Positions 45,513 through 57,830 of a DNA stretch of 64,000 nt are shown one piece after another (position 1 is the first letter of the stretch; each line of letters opens with the position of its first letter). This stretch comes from Eurosta solidaginis (taxonomy: Eukaryota > Arthropoda > Insecta > Diptera > Tephritidae): positions 27,339,426 to 27,403,425 of the forward strand of contig NC_090321.1 in NCBI RefSeq assembly GCF_040869045.1, read 5' to 3'. A program made the translations under genes and the position numbers. A model generated the notes under the pieces. The model was not told the DNA's origin, searched no databases, and saw nothing but the letters and a program-made list of their open reading frames with translations.

Positions 45513-47869
45513 TTAAGCTCAAAATGACAATAATTTCTTATAATCTTAACTAAGTTTGAGATAATGCTCATTTTGAAACCATTTAAATTCAAATTTTACA
45601 CCTTTACGCTTAAGCAATTCAAATCATAAAAAGGCGCACGCCAATTTCCCTTATCAACTTGACTCGTTAAAGCAAGAATCCTTCAAAATTCGTTGCACAT
45701 TAATATTCTATTAGTTAAATTATTTAAAATGTATATGAACACAACAACATTACACCTTTTCATGTGGGACTTGAATTAGAATTAAATAGTTGAGTCAAGA
45801 CAAGTCAAGGGCAAATGTTTGAGGCGAATATTTACAAAACACATCGATGCGCATGTAGTACTACACAAACAACACTTAGGCATATGCACGCTTAAAATAC
45901 CCAAAAAGATGTTGTAAATGTGGCATTAAAATTAAAATTTCACGAGGCCGCAAGAAAACAATAAGTGGAGTTAAACAAGGAAAAGAAAAACAAGAAAGAA
46001 AGCAGCACGCGCGAGTCTTACAGTGCTATAACTATATACATATAGGAATAGCAGCCTATAGGGTGTTTCGCGGAAGGACGGTGTTAAAGGTAAAAGGACG
46101 CGTGCGCGGTTGCAAGTATGCGTGAAAGTCAAATTAGAAATAAAATGAAATGATAGGTGACATTGCGGGTGAGAAATTTTGGTTCAGGCATAAAATTTAT
46201 TTTTAGTATTTACCATTATGTTTTATGTCTTAATCCTTAGCTTGATTATGTTTTAATGACTATGAGGCAGCGTGTCAATGGTTAAATGATAAAATTTAAA
46301 AAAAGTCAGCATATGCTAGCATAGGGTCTTGACTGTAGGCTACTGATAATTTTAATTTTCAAAATATTTACTTGTTTTAACTAAATTGCATTCAGCGCGT
46401 CTTCAGATCACTTGCTGACCTTCAACTTTCAGCGCAAACTCAGCGTGTAATAACAAAGGTAGATGTATCCAAAAAATATTTATTTCCATTTCTCATACTA
46501 CCAAATACCCGTGTCGCCATTTGTTACGCTGTTGCTATTTACCTACCTCTAAATATCTAAATGTGTTATCAAAAATATAAAAATATAAGTATATGGGTAC
46601 TTAAAGAAGTTCGCTAAGTGGGCCACAAAAAAGTACTATATATCGATGGGTATTTGAAAAATCAGCCTTTTATCGAGCGTGGAACTCAACATTGGTTTAG
46701 TAAATATAGGACTTTCTCCACACACGTATTGACTTCCGGCCGAGATCAATTAACTAAGATATGACGATTTCAAACAGGGTGCTAAGATAGAGTAAGTTTC
46801 CACTCGTAATTCAATATGACTAGCCGCATACGTCCGCATCTTGCCCAACAAAATACAAAAGTATCATATCAAATATCAACAAAAATCAGCTGTTCTATCA
46901 ATCAATCATCTATCAATAAAAACTTACATGCGCTTGCGCTGCCATCTGGCGAATGTTAGCAACTGCCGGTAATGTAGTGTTAATTCTAATCAAATATTCA
47001 CAATAGTGCCATACTACAAATAGATTTCTTTAGGGTTTTTTTTATTACGCGAGCTCGAAAAAAATCTCCAGCTAGCTAAACATTTTCATTATGGCAAAAC
47101 CATACAGATGGTTACTTTTTTTTAGCTGCTTTGACATTTCTAATTCTAGCGTAGTATGTTTTTGACACTCAACCAGAGAATTACAAAAACAAAATACATG
47201 AAATGCGTGTGTTTGTTTGTATTTTTTTTTCACCCTGCCGCCACGCTGTTCTATTGTTATTTTTGTTTATCTGCACATTCGTATGTTTAGTTCATTCGCT
47301 CGTTCACAATAGTGCCCTATTTTTGAATATGCAACACTATACAACACTATCAATCAGGTCGACAATTACCTAAGCGGTTTCAGTTGAAACCGCTTAGCCA
47401 ACTCAACTCGATTACTTTTTATTGTTGCTTTCCATGCAATTCGGTAAGCTAGCTAGTGTTTTAATTGCAATAGTTTGCAACGAAATACAGCTTTTGTGTG
47501 CTTACAATCGTTTATTTTTAACAACTTATTTTAATAAAATATAGCCAAACAAAAACACTACGACCAATAATGCCCAAAGCTCGCTAATAGCACGAATCTC
47601 CATCTTTACAACCAAAACTTTATTTATAGATTTGGATACCAAATAACAGCGAAAACGGGACATTATCATAAAAACAGCCATAAGAAATAATATATAAGAT
47701 ATAAGTTGTTGGTAATATCAGTATTCATATCTTGTTTTTATACTCGCCATTGATCCACAAAAAGGTCTAAAAAACCTGTCTTTAAAAGCCGAAAAGTTAA
47801 ATACGAACGCTACAAGTGATCTTCAAGTTTGGGAACATTGCCTAACCGGACCTTAACCTTTAAGTAGGT
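45513..47869. other. Gene-free stretch
   Basis: Mostly unrecognised. A short family K copy lies at 47181-47250, and CACAATAGTGCC occurs twice (about 47000 and 47306). Confidence 0.45.
47181..47250 (+). repeat. Short dispersed repeat, family K copy 2
   Basis: Aligns in reverse with 3671-3756; see that entry for landmarks. Confidence 0.5.
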
Positions 47870-48125
47870 CTGGATGCTCTTAAGCAAAGCTCAGGAAACA
47901 CATCCCCTTTGTAAAAGTAAAAAATTCTCTGCACAAGTTTACCTCCAAGAGGGGCTTAGGTCGAGTTTCTCTTCCAATTTTTGTCGTGACTCGTTTAATT
48001 TTCCCTACAAATTGACGGGACCTTTGCTATATCTAACATCACCAAACAGATCCCAAGTAAGCTACCAGCATTATTTTTTTTCCAAAGCAATGAGGCCTTG
48101 TCGACAGTCAATGGAAATAAAATAA
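47870..48125. repeat. Dispersed repeat S, copy 1 (SINE-body-like)
   Basis: Shares CGAGTTTCTCTTCCAA, a GTCGTGACTCGTTTAATTTT segment and CCCTACAAATTGACGGGAC with 62765-63025. I recall this block from the body of a tRNA-derived SINE common in flies. The tRNA-like head is not visible here. Confidence 0.5.
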
Positions 48126-49071
48126 AGTGGCATCATTACTTTTTTTTTTGTCTATGAAAAGGTTTTGGAGGTTTTGTGTGCGACATGGTTGTAAATGGGT
48201 ATTTATTCAACCTCAAGGCCTCTTGGTGGTAACATAAACGATTTGGAACTTTTTATTTGTGGAAACAGACATGTATTCTGGCTTTTTTCGGGTATTTGGA
48301 CTTGGTAAAGTCATAAGGGCAAGCTGTCTTCCTTACAAACACGTTCTTTCCAAGAGTAGCTATATTATCCCTTTTTAAGGTGCTTTGGATTAGAGAAGTG
48401 CATATGATATAGGGAAGTTGTTATTGTTAAGTGAGGAGTACTCTTATTGTCAGCAATTATTTATTATATCGATCGCAGATCTTATTCAAATTTGGATATA
48501 ATCAAGTGATGTTATAAATGAAACATTTTGGGATAACTTTTCGATAGTCACGTTTACAGAGAAATATCCCGTAAACAACCGGCGCTTCCACATTAATATG
48601 CTCTATTTCTACGTCTTCTTGCTCTCATTAATTCTATCTATTTCTTTAACTAAGAGTCACTAAATTGAGCGAACTTTCGTTAGCACGCACTTGGTTTTCA
48701 TGATGTTTAGTCACCTGCCGCGCCGCTAAGCAGATATAGGTACAGGACTTCTAAGGCGTAACAAGTCCTTAAAATCTTTCTAATTTATTCACTTTAATGT
48801 TTACTTCAAATGCATTGCAGCGAGTTCGCGGAAGCAGCACAAACAACTTGCCACACTTATCTAGTGTATTATGAATGTATGTACATAATTTTAGTATGCA
48901 ATTTACATGCCTCAGCCCACACGCTTAACAAACTAATTTTTTGTTGGCAGCCAGTTTGGCACGTGTGGCTGCTCTTCATTGCGCTGCCTTACAAAGATAC
49001 TAGCTTAACTAAATAGTATTTAGGAGGCTGCAGACGAACTTTTGCAACACCAAGTTATATATTATTACCAA
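48126..49071. other. Gene-free stretch
   Basis: Nothing recognised. Confidence 0.5.
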
Positions 49072-50394
49072 AACAAGTAAGGAAGGCTAAGTTCGTGTGT
49101 AACCCAACATTACATACTCAGTTGAGAGCTATGGTGACAACATAAGGGAAAATAACCATGTAGGAAAATCAACCGAGGGTAAACCTGGAATGTGTTTGTA
49201 TGACATGTGTATCAAATGAAAGGTATTAAAGAATATTTTATGAGGGACTGGCCATAGTTCTATAGGTGGACGCCATTTAGGGATATCGCCATAAAGGTGG
49301 ACCAGGGCTGACTCTAGAATTTGTTTGTGCGATATGGAAATCAAGCGAAAGGTGTTATTGAGTATTTTAAAAGGGAGTGGGCCTTAGTTCTATGGGTGGA
49401 CGCCTTTTCGAGATATCGCCATAAAGGTGGACCAGGGGTGACTCTAGACTTTGTTTGTACGATATGGGTATCAAATGAAAGGTGTTAATGAGTCTTTTTA
49501 AAAGGGACTGGGCCATAGTTCTATAGGTGTTCGCCTTTTCGAGATATCGCCATAAAGGTGGACCAAGGGTGACTCTAGAATATGTTTGTACGATATGGGT
49601 ATCAAATGAAAGGTGTTATTGAGTATTTTAAAAGGGCGTGGGGCTTAGTTCTATAGGTGGACGCCTTTTCGAGATATGGCCATAAAGGTGGACAAGGTGT
49701 GACTCTAGAATGTGCTTGTGCGATATGGGTATCAAATTAAAGGTATTAATGAGGGTTTTAAAAGGGAGTGGTGGTAGTTGTATATGTGACGGCGTTTTAC
49801 AAATATCGACCAAAATGTGGACCAAGGTGACACAGAACATCATCTGTCGGATACCGCTAATTTATTTATTAAATAGGTAATACCACGAACAGTATTCCTG
49901 CCAAGATTTCAAGGGTTTTCTATTTCGCCCTGCAGAACTTTTTCATTTTCTTCTACTTAATATGGTAGGTGTCACACCCATTTTACAATTTTTTTTCTAA
50001 ATTTATATTTTACGTCAATAAACCAATCCAATTACCATGTTTCATCCCTTTTTTCGTATTTGGTATAGAATTATGGCATTTTTTTCATTTTTCGTAATTT
50101 TCGATATCGAAAAAGTGGGCGTGGTCATAGTCGGATTTCGGCCATTTTATATAGCGATCTAAGATTAGTGCTCAGGAACCTATATACCAAATTTCATCAA
50201 GATACCTCAAAATTCACTCAAGTTATCTTATTAACGGACAGACGGACGGACATGGCTCAATCAAATTTTGTTTAGATACTGATGATTTTGATATATGGAA
50301 GTCTATATCTATCTCGATTCCTTTATACCTGTACAACCAACGGTTATCCAATCAAAGGTAATATACTCTGTGAGCTCTGCTCAACTAAGTATAA
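49072..50394 (-). mobile_element. Family A element with short minisatellite
   Basis: Right end AACAAGTAAGGAAGGC, but the hairpin is damaged (GTTCGTGTGTAACCCAAC). Minisatellite of about five and a half units (49135-49850), GTGGGCGTGG box with TTTTCGATATCGAAAAAG, GGAC tract short (50236-50250), and left-end hairpin GTGAGCTCTGCTCAACT near 50371-50390. Internal modules between the palindrome and the GGAC tract are deleted relative to 16236-19197. Confidence 0.85.
49135..49850. repeat. 130-bp minisatellite, about five and a half units
   Basis: Same unit as the other family A arrays, period 130. Confidence 0.85.
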
Positions 50395-52079
50395 CAAGTG
50401 AAATGTAAATATTATAAGAATATTTGTATAAGAAAATTGGAGTGCATATAATATGAACTTTCATAATTGCTGCCGAATTATGATGAGTCAAAAGCTGCAC
50501 AGGGGCATATAATCTGCTTAGATCTATGACTAAGCTTAGCGTTAGCTTTACTGAAACTGTTCGTGCTTCTATGGCGCGTAGAGTTCTTCAATTAAGACAA
50601 TTTCTAATCTTCCTTGTTTTCTAGCTCGAACTGTTGATCTTTTGCTTCCTAACTTGGCCTACAAGCGTAACGCCGACGGCTCGATTCACTAAAATGTCGC
50701 CAATTCAGCCATTACCTTTCCTTCTAAGTTTTGGCTTCGAATTCAGAGGGTTTCTTGGAGTTATCATAAAAACGCTGTATACGAAATGTGCTTACCTACA
50801 TAGATTCTAAATCATCTCCATTTTTGTTGTGTAAACATCTTTGATCACGGTATGGCGAAGGCAGGATGAGCGTAAGTGTTAAGGCGATGGCTCCTGTATC
50901 AGCACTACATCAAACGAACCCTCCTTAAGAGTCAGGAGGCAGTCGCTCGAGGTTTATATGTAAGACTCGCAGCGCCATTGAGCTGTTTGTCTCTCTTAAA
51001 ATTCACCGCCATTGGGCTCACGCAATGGAAATTTGCCGTTAAATTCAGGTTCTCGAGGTCCTTTTCTACCACCTCTGCTCGTAGCTTGTGGCAGCATCAC
51101 TGAGCTGACTATCCGCTTCCAACATCTGCACCACTGCGCCTACGTCCTCGTCATTTGCCACCACTTTCAGGTTCCCGAGGTCATTTTCTACCTCTCCTGC
51201 TTTTAAAGTATTGGGGTTATTGTCCCTAGGAGTGCTATTCCTAAGGCACACATGATATGCCATTTGCATTGGCCATTGGTATCGTCGGGATCATTGTCTA
51301 TCCACCACCTTCAACCTTGCCTAACACTCTGCAGCCATTTTAAATACTATCCAGCTATTCCCCTTCTACGGATCTCCACCTTTCGGGTTGCTGCAATCTA
51401 CTCGTTCCACATTTAGAAACTGCTTCGCAAATTTGTTCATCTTCTACACGGTGACAACCGCAGTCTCAACGTTAGCTCCATTTAGTATCACCGAGTAAGA
51501 AGGAATCTGATCGTTATCACCATTTAGATCATTAATCTTTTTATCTCTACTTTTTATTCCACTATTGCCTCCCTCTTTTTGCATTGCAGATTTTGAAGTA
51601 TAAGTATTTCAAATCTTTTCGCCCTGCTTTGTAGATTTAAAAGTGTGGTTCCGTTCATTGCGGCTAGCTCGCATCGTGTTACCGCCCTTGCAAAGTCTGT
51701 GTAAAAACTAAACTTCCTGTCTCGTTCTTATCCTAACGCCAGTTCTTTGTACGAGTTGGTAGACCAATCCCCCACCGAGCGCACTGACGAAATCCTCTTC
51801 CCCGGCTTCCGACGTCATCGCCTTTTCGTTCTCATCCTTCCATAATTTCGAAGTTTTATGAGTTCATATTGGTACTATGGCCATATAGCTGACAAGGAGG
51901 GTCAGCGGTCTAATGTTAAATATGGAGATTAAAAGCCGTCCGATACAGCAGCGCCCCTTTCTGTGTTAAGGCCATCATTACTTCCCGATATCGGGAGAAC
52001 TCCGTTGAAATAAAGCAGTTCCGCGAAACATCCTCGGTTAGTTATTCCCGCCGCACTCCCATAAAACGTAGTGGTGTAT
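50395..52079. other. Gene-free stretch with a module F remnant
   Basis: GTGTAAACATCTTTGATCAC and GAGCGTAAGTGTTAAGG (50830-50885) are a module F remnant. The rest (50890-52079) is GC-richer than its surroundings but shows no recognisable protein in any frame. Confidence 0.45.
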
Positions 52080-52345
52080 CTAATATTAATTGAAATTTTT
52101 TATCGATGTGTTATCGATTAAAATATTAATCAACCATATGTTATAGAAAAGCTATCGGATTGTTATTCGATTTGCTATCGGCGTGTTTCGAATAAAAAAT
52201 GTATTTCTAATGAAATAGTTAACGATTTGTTATTGGCAACTCATTGGTATGCAAAGAAATAGATGACGATAAAGCTGAAAAATCGATTAAGGGATCTGCA
52301 ACCCGTCGTTAAAAGCCCGATATGAAACCAATAAGAAATCGATGA
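52080..52345. repeat. Degenerate TTATCGAT array (family D type)
   Basis: GTGTTATCGATTAAAAT, AGAAAAGCTATCGG and TTAACGATTTGTTATTGG at irregular 18-24 base spacing, ending near CGATGACTCG. Probably the interior of a decayed family D copy. Confidence 0.6.
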
Positions 52346-53334
52346 CTCGACTTGTAGCAAGCCACTATACCAAAAGTATTTCGCACTTCAGAAAGCACGG
52401 GTCCCATTTCAATGTGCCACCGGAGAACTTATAATCAGGTACAATTTTAAAGAAGTGGTACGTAGTACATTTACAAGTAATCTAATGCACCTGTGCACAC
52501 ACACTGATGCATTTATTTGTGTGCATGGATATTTATAGGCGGCAAAGACACTAAATTCCCAATAGAAGAACATAAAGCCATAGAAGGAATGCGCGAAGAA
52601 GGCGTTGGGCAAATTCTTACGACTATGGTTATCTGCCAAGTTATGGCCACATGTAGATATATATACATCTATGTTTATGTACATATTAATATATGGGTTC
52701 ATGCGCATTCAACTATAGCCTGGCAACAATTGTGAGGACTTGACCAACAAGTGACTCCATTCAATAGGCAATTGACTGACGACAGGTTATGGCCACTACT
52801 GGAGACTGTCAGCTTAAATATATCGTTAAGTCTAAATTATAAATAAAAGTTTGATGAAGCATAACGGATACACCCACATATACAAACAGCAACTCAAAAT
52901 ATGTAAGTATGCATGTGCAAAATGAAAGTATTCACCCATAAATAAAAAAATCGAGCTTGAGCTAAACAATACTTCGGTGTACCGTCAAGCACAATTGCCG
53001 CGAGTACGCAAAATTTACATGTCCTTACCATCTGAGCACACACATTATAAGTGAAGATGCTATACGGCTGTTAGATACCTGCAAGCTACTTCTGACCATG
53101 GTTAGTAAGTTGTAGGCTATAGTTGGCTTGCGCAGCTGCTGCGTACGATTACCTGTAAGTATACTCGTTGACATAATAATTTTATATACAGTAAGCTCTA
53201 AGCGGATTTATGATTTGTAAGGCGATTACATTTTTAGAGTTTGGGTGAGGATGTTGTCAGAAATAAAGCAGGACATTCACAAGGAGCTGGTGGCTAATAA
53301 ATGTATGTCTAAGCGTATCTATAAAATGTGTCTT
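52346..53334. other. Gene-free stretch
   Basis: Nothing recognised. Confidence 0.5.
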
Positions 53335-53856
53335 CTTATACTAAGCTGAGCAAAGCTCGCAGAGTATATTAAGTTTGTTTGCATAACAGTACCCCGTAAC
53401 GGCATAAACTAATCGAGATAGATATAGACTTCTATATATCAAAGTTATCCGGGCGAAAAAAGAAATTCATTTAGCCATGTCCGTCCGTCCGTAAACACGA
53501 TAACTTGGGTAAATTTTAAGGTATCGTAATGAAGTTGGTTGTGTAAGTTCCTGGGTACTCATCTCAGATCGCTATTTAAAATGAACGAAATCGGACTATA
53601 ATCACGCTCACTTTTTCGATATCGAAAATTTCGAAAAACCGTAAAAGTGCGATATGTCAGTACCAAATACGGATAAAGCTATGATACTTGGTAGGTAGGT
53701 TGCCCTTATGAGGAAGAATAGAAAATTTGTTAAATTTGGGACTATGGGCGTGGCAACGCCCAATTTTAAAAGAAGGTAATTTCAAAGTTTTGCAAACAGT
53801 AATTTGGCAGCTGAGTATGTAATGTTCGGTTATACCCGAACTTAGCCCTTACTTGT
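53335..53856 (+). mobile_element. Family A element, short form without minisatellite
   Basis: Left end TATACTAAGC with inner GAGC-AAA-GCTC stem and GAGTATA, AATCGAGATAGATATAGACT, GTCC tract of only three units (53479-53491), a TTTTTCGATATCGAAAATTT palindrome, GGGCGTGGCAACGCCCA box, then GTTCGGTTATACCCGAAC and CCCTTACTTG. Very close in layout to 21536-22067. Confidence 0.85.
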
Positions 53857-54428
53857 GTTTTACAGATTTCGTACTATTTTCTAGTAAATGATATTATCAT
53901 TTTTTCGATTTACATAGTAAGTAGTTCCGAATATATACCGAGTTTGAACTTTGCTATTAGTGTTTTTTGCTTCATTTTCTTTGGAGCAAGCCGCGTAGGC
54001 TACACGATTTTATTTCAGTTTCACTCAGGGTACATGTATTAACCTACTGAGAGAAACGTGTGTTATTGCGAACAAATATTTTTATAAATAGGTAGTGTAG
54101 GTCAGATCGTTGAAAAAAAAACACCCAATGAGGTTACCTGGTGGTTCGTTGAGGGCCACTAGGTGGTAATAGGGTTAAACCAATGTGCCGCCACCCTGCA
54201 ATTACTGAGGGCACTCGCAATGGACAAAAATGTATTTTATCTTAAATGTTCGCTTTACAGTTGTCGTTTTGCAAATCGCAGATTTCCGGTAGAATTCCTG
54301 AAATCAACTCGTAGTCCTGGAAGCGAATTAATTTACACGTTTCGTGCCCTTCGTTCAATTCCTAAACTCAACATACAGCCATCCATTTCAAAGCATGCTG
54401 GTTTGTAGTCAAAGGTCTATATAAGCAA
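53857..54428. other. Gene-free stretch
   Basis: Nothing recognised. Confidence 0.5.
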
Positions 54429-54640
54429 TTTTTTTTTTTTTTTTTTTTTGTGGAAGACGCTCCCAAAAGATTTTGGGGACTGGTATTGATGTTGATGGTC
54501 CTTTGCCAGATATACATATATCCGACACGTTCCGGTAATAATAACCAAGAGATTAACAATTGGGTTGCTAATTGGGCGCTACATAACACATGGAATCAAA
54601 TTGGCATTTTAGTCAACTATTACGAAGCATAATCGGTTGG
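54429..54640 (-). mobile_element. Family D piece with poly(A)-type tail
   Basis: The plus strand begins with 20 T (54429-54448) in the place where 7766 has (GTT)n, then GATTTTGGGGACTGGTATTG, TGTTGATGGTCCTTTGCCAG, ATATCCGACACGTTCCGG and ACAATTGGGTTGCTAATTGG. A homopolymer tail on the minus strand supports retroposition. Non-coding. Confidence 0.6.
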
Positions 54641-54670
54641 GTTTTTTTTTAATTTATTTAAATTTTTAAG

Positions 54671-54711
54671 TTTATTATTATTATTATTATTATTATTTGT
54701 ATTATTATCAT
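54671..54711. repeat. (ATT)n microsatellite
   Basis: ATT repeats with two interruptions. Confidence 0.9.
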
Positions 54712-55149
54712 CAAGTCTTCATTTATCATCAAGTCTTCTCAGAAGGTATTCTTTTTGTGAAATTTACTCCAAGTATCAATAGTGTTTCCCTGGTCAGTTA
54801 AGACTTACATAAATGCTTTTATACAAACAAGATTTTAAACAAGAGATCTAATGCAAAGTATCAGAATTATTGGATATATGAAAAAAAGCGAAATTTATTG
54901 GATTAAATCCGCTACTCTCGCCTAGCAACGCAAATGTAGTGGGTAAAATTATTTTTGCTCTAGAGATTTCCGTACTGTGGGTTCAAGTTGTTCTTACGAC
55001 AGGCATATCCACCGCTGGAATATTATAAGTCCCTTAACCGTCCATTAAGCACCTGATTAGCTAAGGTTGCTGTTTTTAAAATATCTTGAAAAAAAAAACG
55101 ATTACTTTCCCACTCGAAATTGATACATTTTCGATTGCAACCCCAAAAC
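54712..55149. other. Gene-free stretch
   Basis: A direct repeat, CATCAAGTCTTC, occurs twice near 54709-54737. Nothing else recognised. Confidence 0.5.
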
Positions 55150-55530
55150 TCATTGCTAAAGTTTGTTACAAACAACACTTTTATAACAGTTCAAAAACAA
55201 ATCGATAGCATGACTACACCACGTCTATAACACGTCAAAAACCCGAAAGGTTTTGGCGAGTGTTATGGATTTCCATGCCCCTTTGTCGGATATAGATCCG
55301 GTACGTTCCGGTAACCAGCACCATTAAGTTACTAGCCCGATCATCACAGGACAAATTTAGTTTCACCACATTTAACCTTCCATGAGGAACTTGGGATCGC
55401 CGGGGCTTCGCTTGCTAAATATGTGTATGATACATTCAAATTTGTATCAGGATTCGCCTCGCGTAGGTGAGATTGAGAATTGGTTTACGAAAGCTTTGAA
55501 TTGCGATTATCAAACCTTTGAGCTCCTAAA
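55150..55530 (-). mobile_element. Family D piece
   Basis: Plus strand: TTATAACAGTTCAAAAAC and AAATCGATAGC array remnants, GAAAGGTTTTGGCGAGTGTT, CCCCTTTGTCGGATATAGAT, CCGGTACGTTCCGGTAACC, ACTAGCCCGATCATC, CATGAGGAACTTGGGATCG, CAGGATTCGCCTCGCGTAGG and GAGAATTGGTTTACG. It has the semi-palindrome CGGATATAGATCCG in its least degraded form in this window. Confidence 0.65.
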
Positions 55531-55644
55531 TAAATCATCTGTAACGGTTATTATAGATTAAAACCGGTAACACTTCCACAAAAAATTGGTTGCACGCCGT
55601 TCGGTTTCCGTTCCGGTCAGAGATCGGTTTCAGATTCCGCTCTT

Positions 55645-55735
55645 TCTTTCCTTTCCTTTCCTTTCCTTTCCTTTCCTTTCCTTTCCTTTCCTTTCCTTTC
55701 CTCTCCTTTACTTTCCTCTGCTTTCCTTTAGTTTC
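55645..55735. repeat. (CTTTC)n microsatellite
   Basis: Pure CTTTC pentamers to about 55701, then CTCTCCTTTA-type impurities. A comparable but impure pyrimidine run precedes module F at 60740-60810. Confidence 0.9.
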
Positions 55736-55875
55736 CTCGCCTACACTTATCCCTCACTTACATCCTGTATTCCCCCACATGGCATATCACTTCCAAAGAT
55801 TACGCTTACACTTACACTCACCTTGAGTTTAAATTAAGGGTTCCCCCTTACTGTGAGCAACAATTTTTACACATC
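55735..55875 (-). repeat. Dispersed module F, reverse copy
   Basis: CCTACACTTATCCCTCAC, CCCCCACATGGCATATCACT, CCAAAGATTACGCTTACAC and TGTGAGCAACAATTTTTACAC, the reverse of the block at 7515-7640. Confidence 0.6.
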
Positions 55876-56969
55876 AAGAAATTAAATGGCGAAGTATCAC
55901 AGCTCCCCCCATAAGCTGTGTGGCACAATACCAATAATTAAAGTTTTTTCTTTTTGTTCCAGGAATTTCGAATTTTATGACCGTAAAAATTGTGTCTAGT
56001 TACACTCACTGCTAGTACTATAAATATATCTTGAGGCCATGAAAAATTCATCACCACTACACACATTACACTATGGTCCCAACTCGGCTGAGTGTTTCCT
56101 TGCACTTAATGCGTGTGCGCATGCGCGTGTGCCTACAATTACTGGCACCCAAACAGCTTTCATCTACTGTCACAGCCACTGTTAGAGCTACTGCATTCGC
56201 TACTGATTTTACTCTTGCAAGTCGTATTTACATATTTGCCATGCATAAAATAGCAAGCACTTAAATTTGTTTCCCGGTAGAAATCGTAAATTTTACTAAC
56301 TTTACGCGACTGCGTAACGAATTGTAGACATGTGGACACACTACATATCTATATACAAAAAAGTGTGAATTTTTAATATGATTTAGATATGTATATATTT
56401 CACAAACATTCGTACCATGGCAAAAATCTGTACATACAAACGTGTTGTGTTAAAAATTACTTTAGTCACACCAAATTAGTATTTTGCTTGTTTGACTCCA
56501 CTCCAATACTATTACACTCTAACTGCACTACATATCTATGTAGCAAGTTTCCTTTTGCCTTTTCCCCAGGTCTGCTACGCATGCGCTATTTAGTTAACTG
56601 ACCGTTTAGTACACCCACCTGGTCATTTATTTTTTTGTTGCCTACCTTTTTGTGCGCAGTGATTAGACTTCATTTGTTATGCACCGAAATAGTCCTTTTT
56701 CCCCTTCAGCTTGTCACGCTGGACAAATCCGTCTGCTGTACGTTTTTCGGAGAGTTGCTTTGTGACGGTTGTACAATAAGACTAAGACTTGACACGCGGT
56801 GCAAATGCGAAATAAATTATTTGCAATTTTTAACGTTGCACCAGTAAATTTCGCAAAGTATTTTTGCTACGACATGCTATTGCAAGGGATGGAAGTATTG
56901 TGCATTTTTGTAAATTTGATTAGATATAGAAATCCTGGTGCTAAATTAATATACTATATAATGGTAAAT
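55876..56969. other. Gene-free stretch
   Basis: Nothing recognised. Confidence 0.5.
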
Positions 56970-57830
56970 TCAAGATTATTCGACTAAACGACTAGTCGAG
57001 TAGTGAATCAATGTAAATTAAAAATCGACTAGCTAGTATTCGACTTCAATAAAGCATGCAATCTACTAATAGTCATTATTCGAATACTAACGGTTTAATA
57101 AACTCAATTTTTTGTTATTGGAAAATAAAGTTTTATATATTAAATTTTTGGTCATACAAACAAAACAAATGTTGTTATATGCTTCAAAATAAGCTTCTGG
57201 AAACGTAAATGTGTTTGGAATTTATTTACCAGTTTTGAGGAAGCCAAAGAAGTAAAGTGCAAAAAATTTGAGCTACTGATGGCTAACAATTGGTAGCTTC
57301 ACAACGATATTACTAATTGCAGAGCTCATTCAAAATCATAGCAACAAAAAATTATTCGAACAGTCAAATCTGGCCCTAATCAAATGCACACGACTAGTCG
57401 ATTAATGATAATAAATTATTTGAGTAAATAATTTTTGTTTACCGATTATTTGAACAGTCGATTACCAAGAGCTCTTGCCGAACTTATTAATAAAAATCAC
57501 TACAAAAAAAAATTAAATTCAATCTGTCACTCATTAAAAATTAAATCAAATCTGTCACTCATTGTATGCAAACTATTAATCAGTTAGCAATAATAAAGTA
57601 TTTTACTTAACAAACTTTGTTAATCAGTTAATCCATTAGTCGACGATCACGACGTCTCGCAAAATTCATTAAAATGTCAACAATAAAAATTATTTCAATA
57701 GTCGAGTCTTTAACTAATCTAATGCCAACAACTAGTCGATTAGTAATAATAAATTATTTTGCTAAACAGTTTTTTCTAATCGACTAAGTGATTATTTGAA
57801 TAGTCGATCTCCAAGAGTTCTACTTTGTAG
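56970..57830. repeat. AT-rich repeat region with ACTAGTCGA palindromes
   Basis: CGACTAGTCGA-type sites cluster here. A ~120-bp block at 57365-57480 recurs with divergence at 57705-57825 (CGACTAGTCGATTA and AATAATAAATTATTT, then GATTATTTGAACAGTCGAT and CCAAGAGCTCTT). A small direct repeat, AATCTGTCACTCATT, occurs at about 57521 and 57550. Family unknown. Confidence 0.55.
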
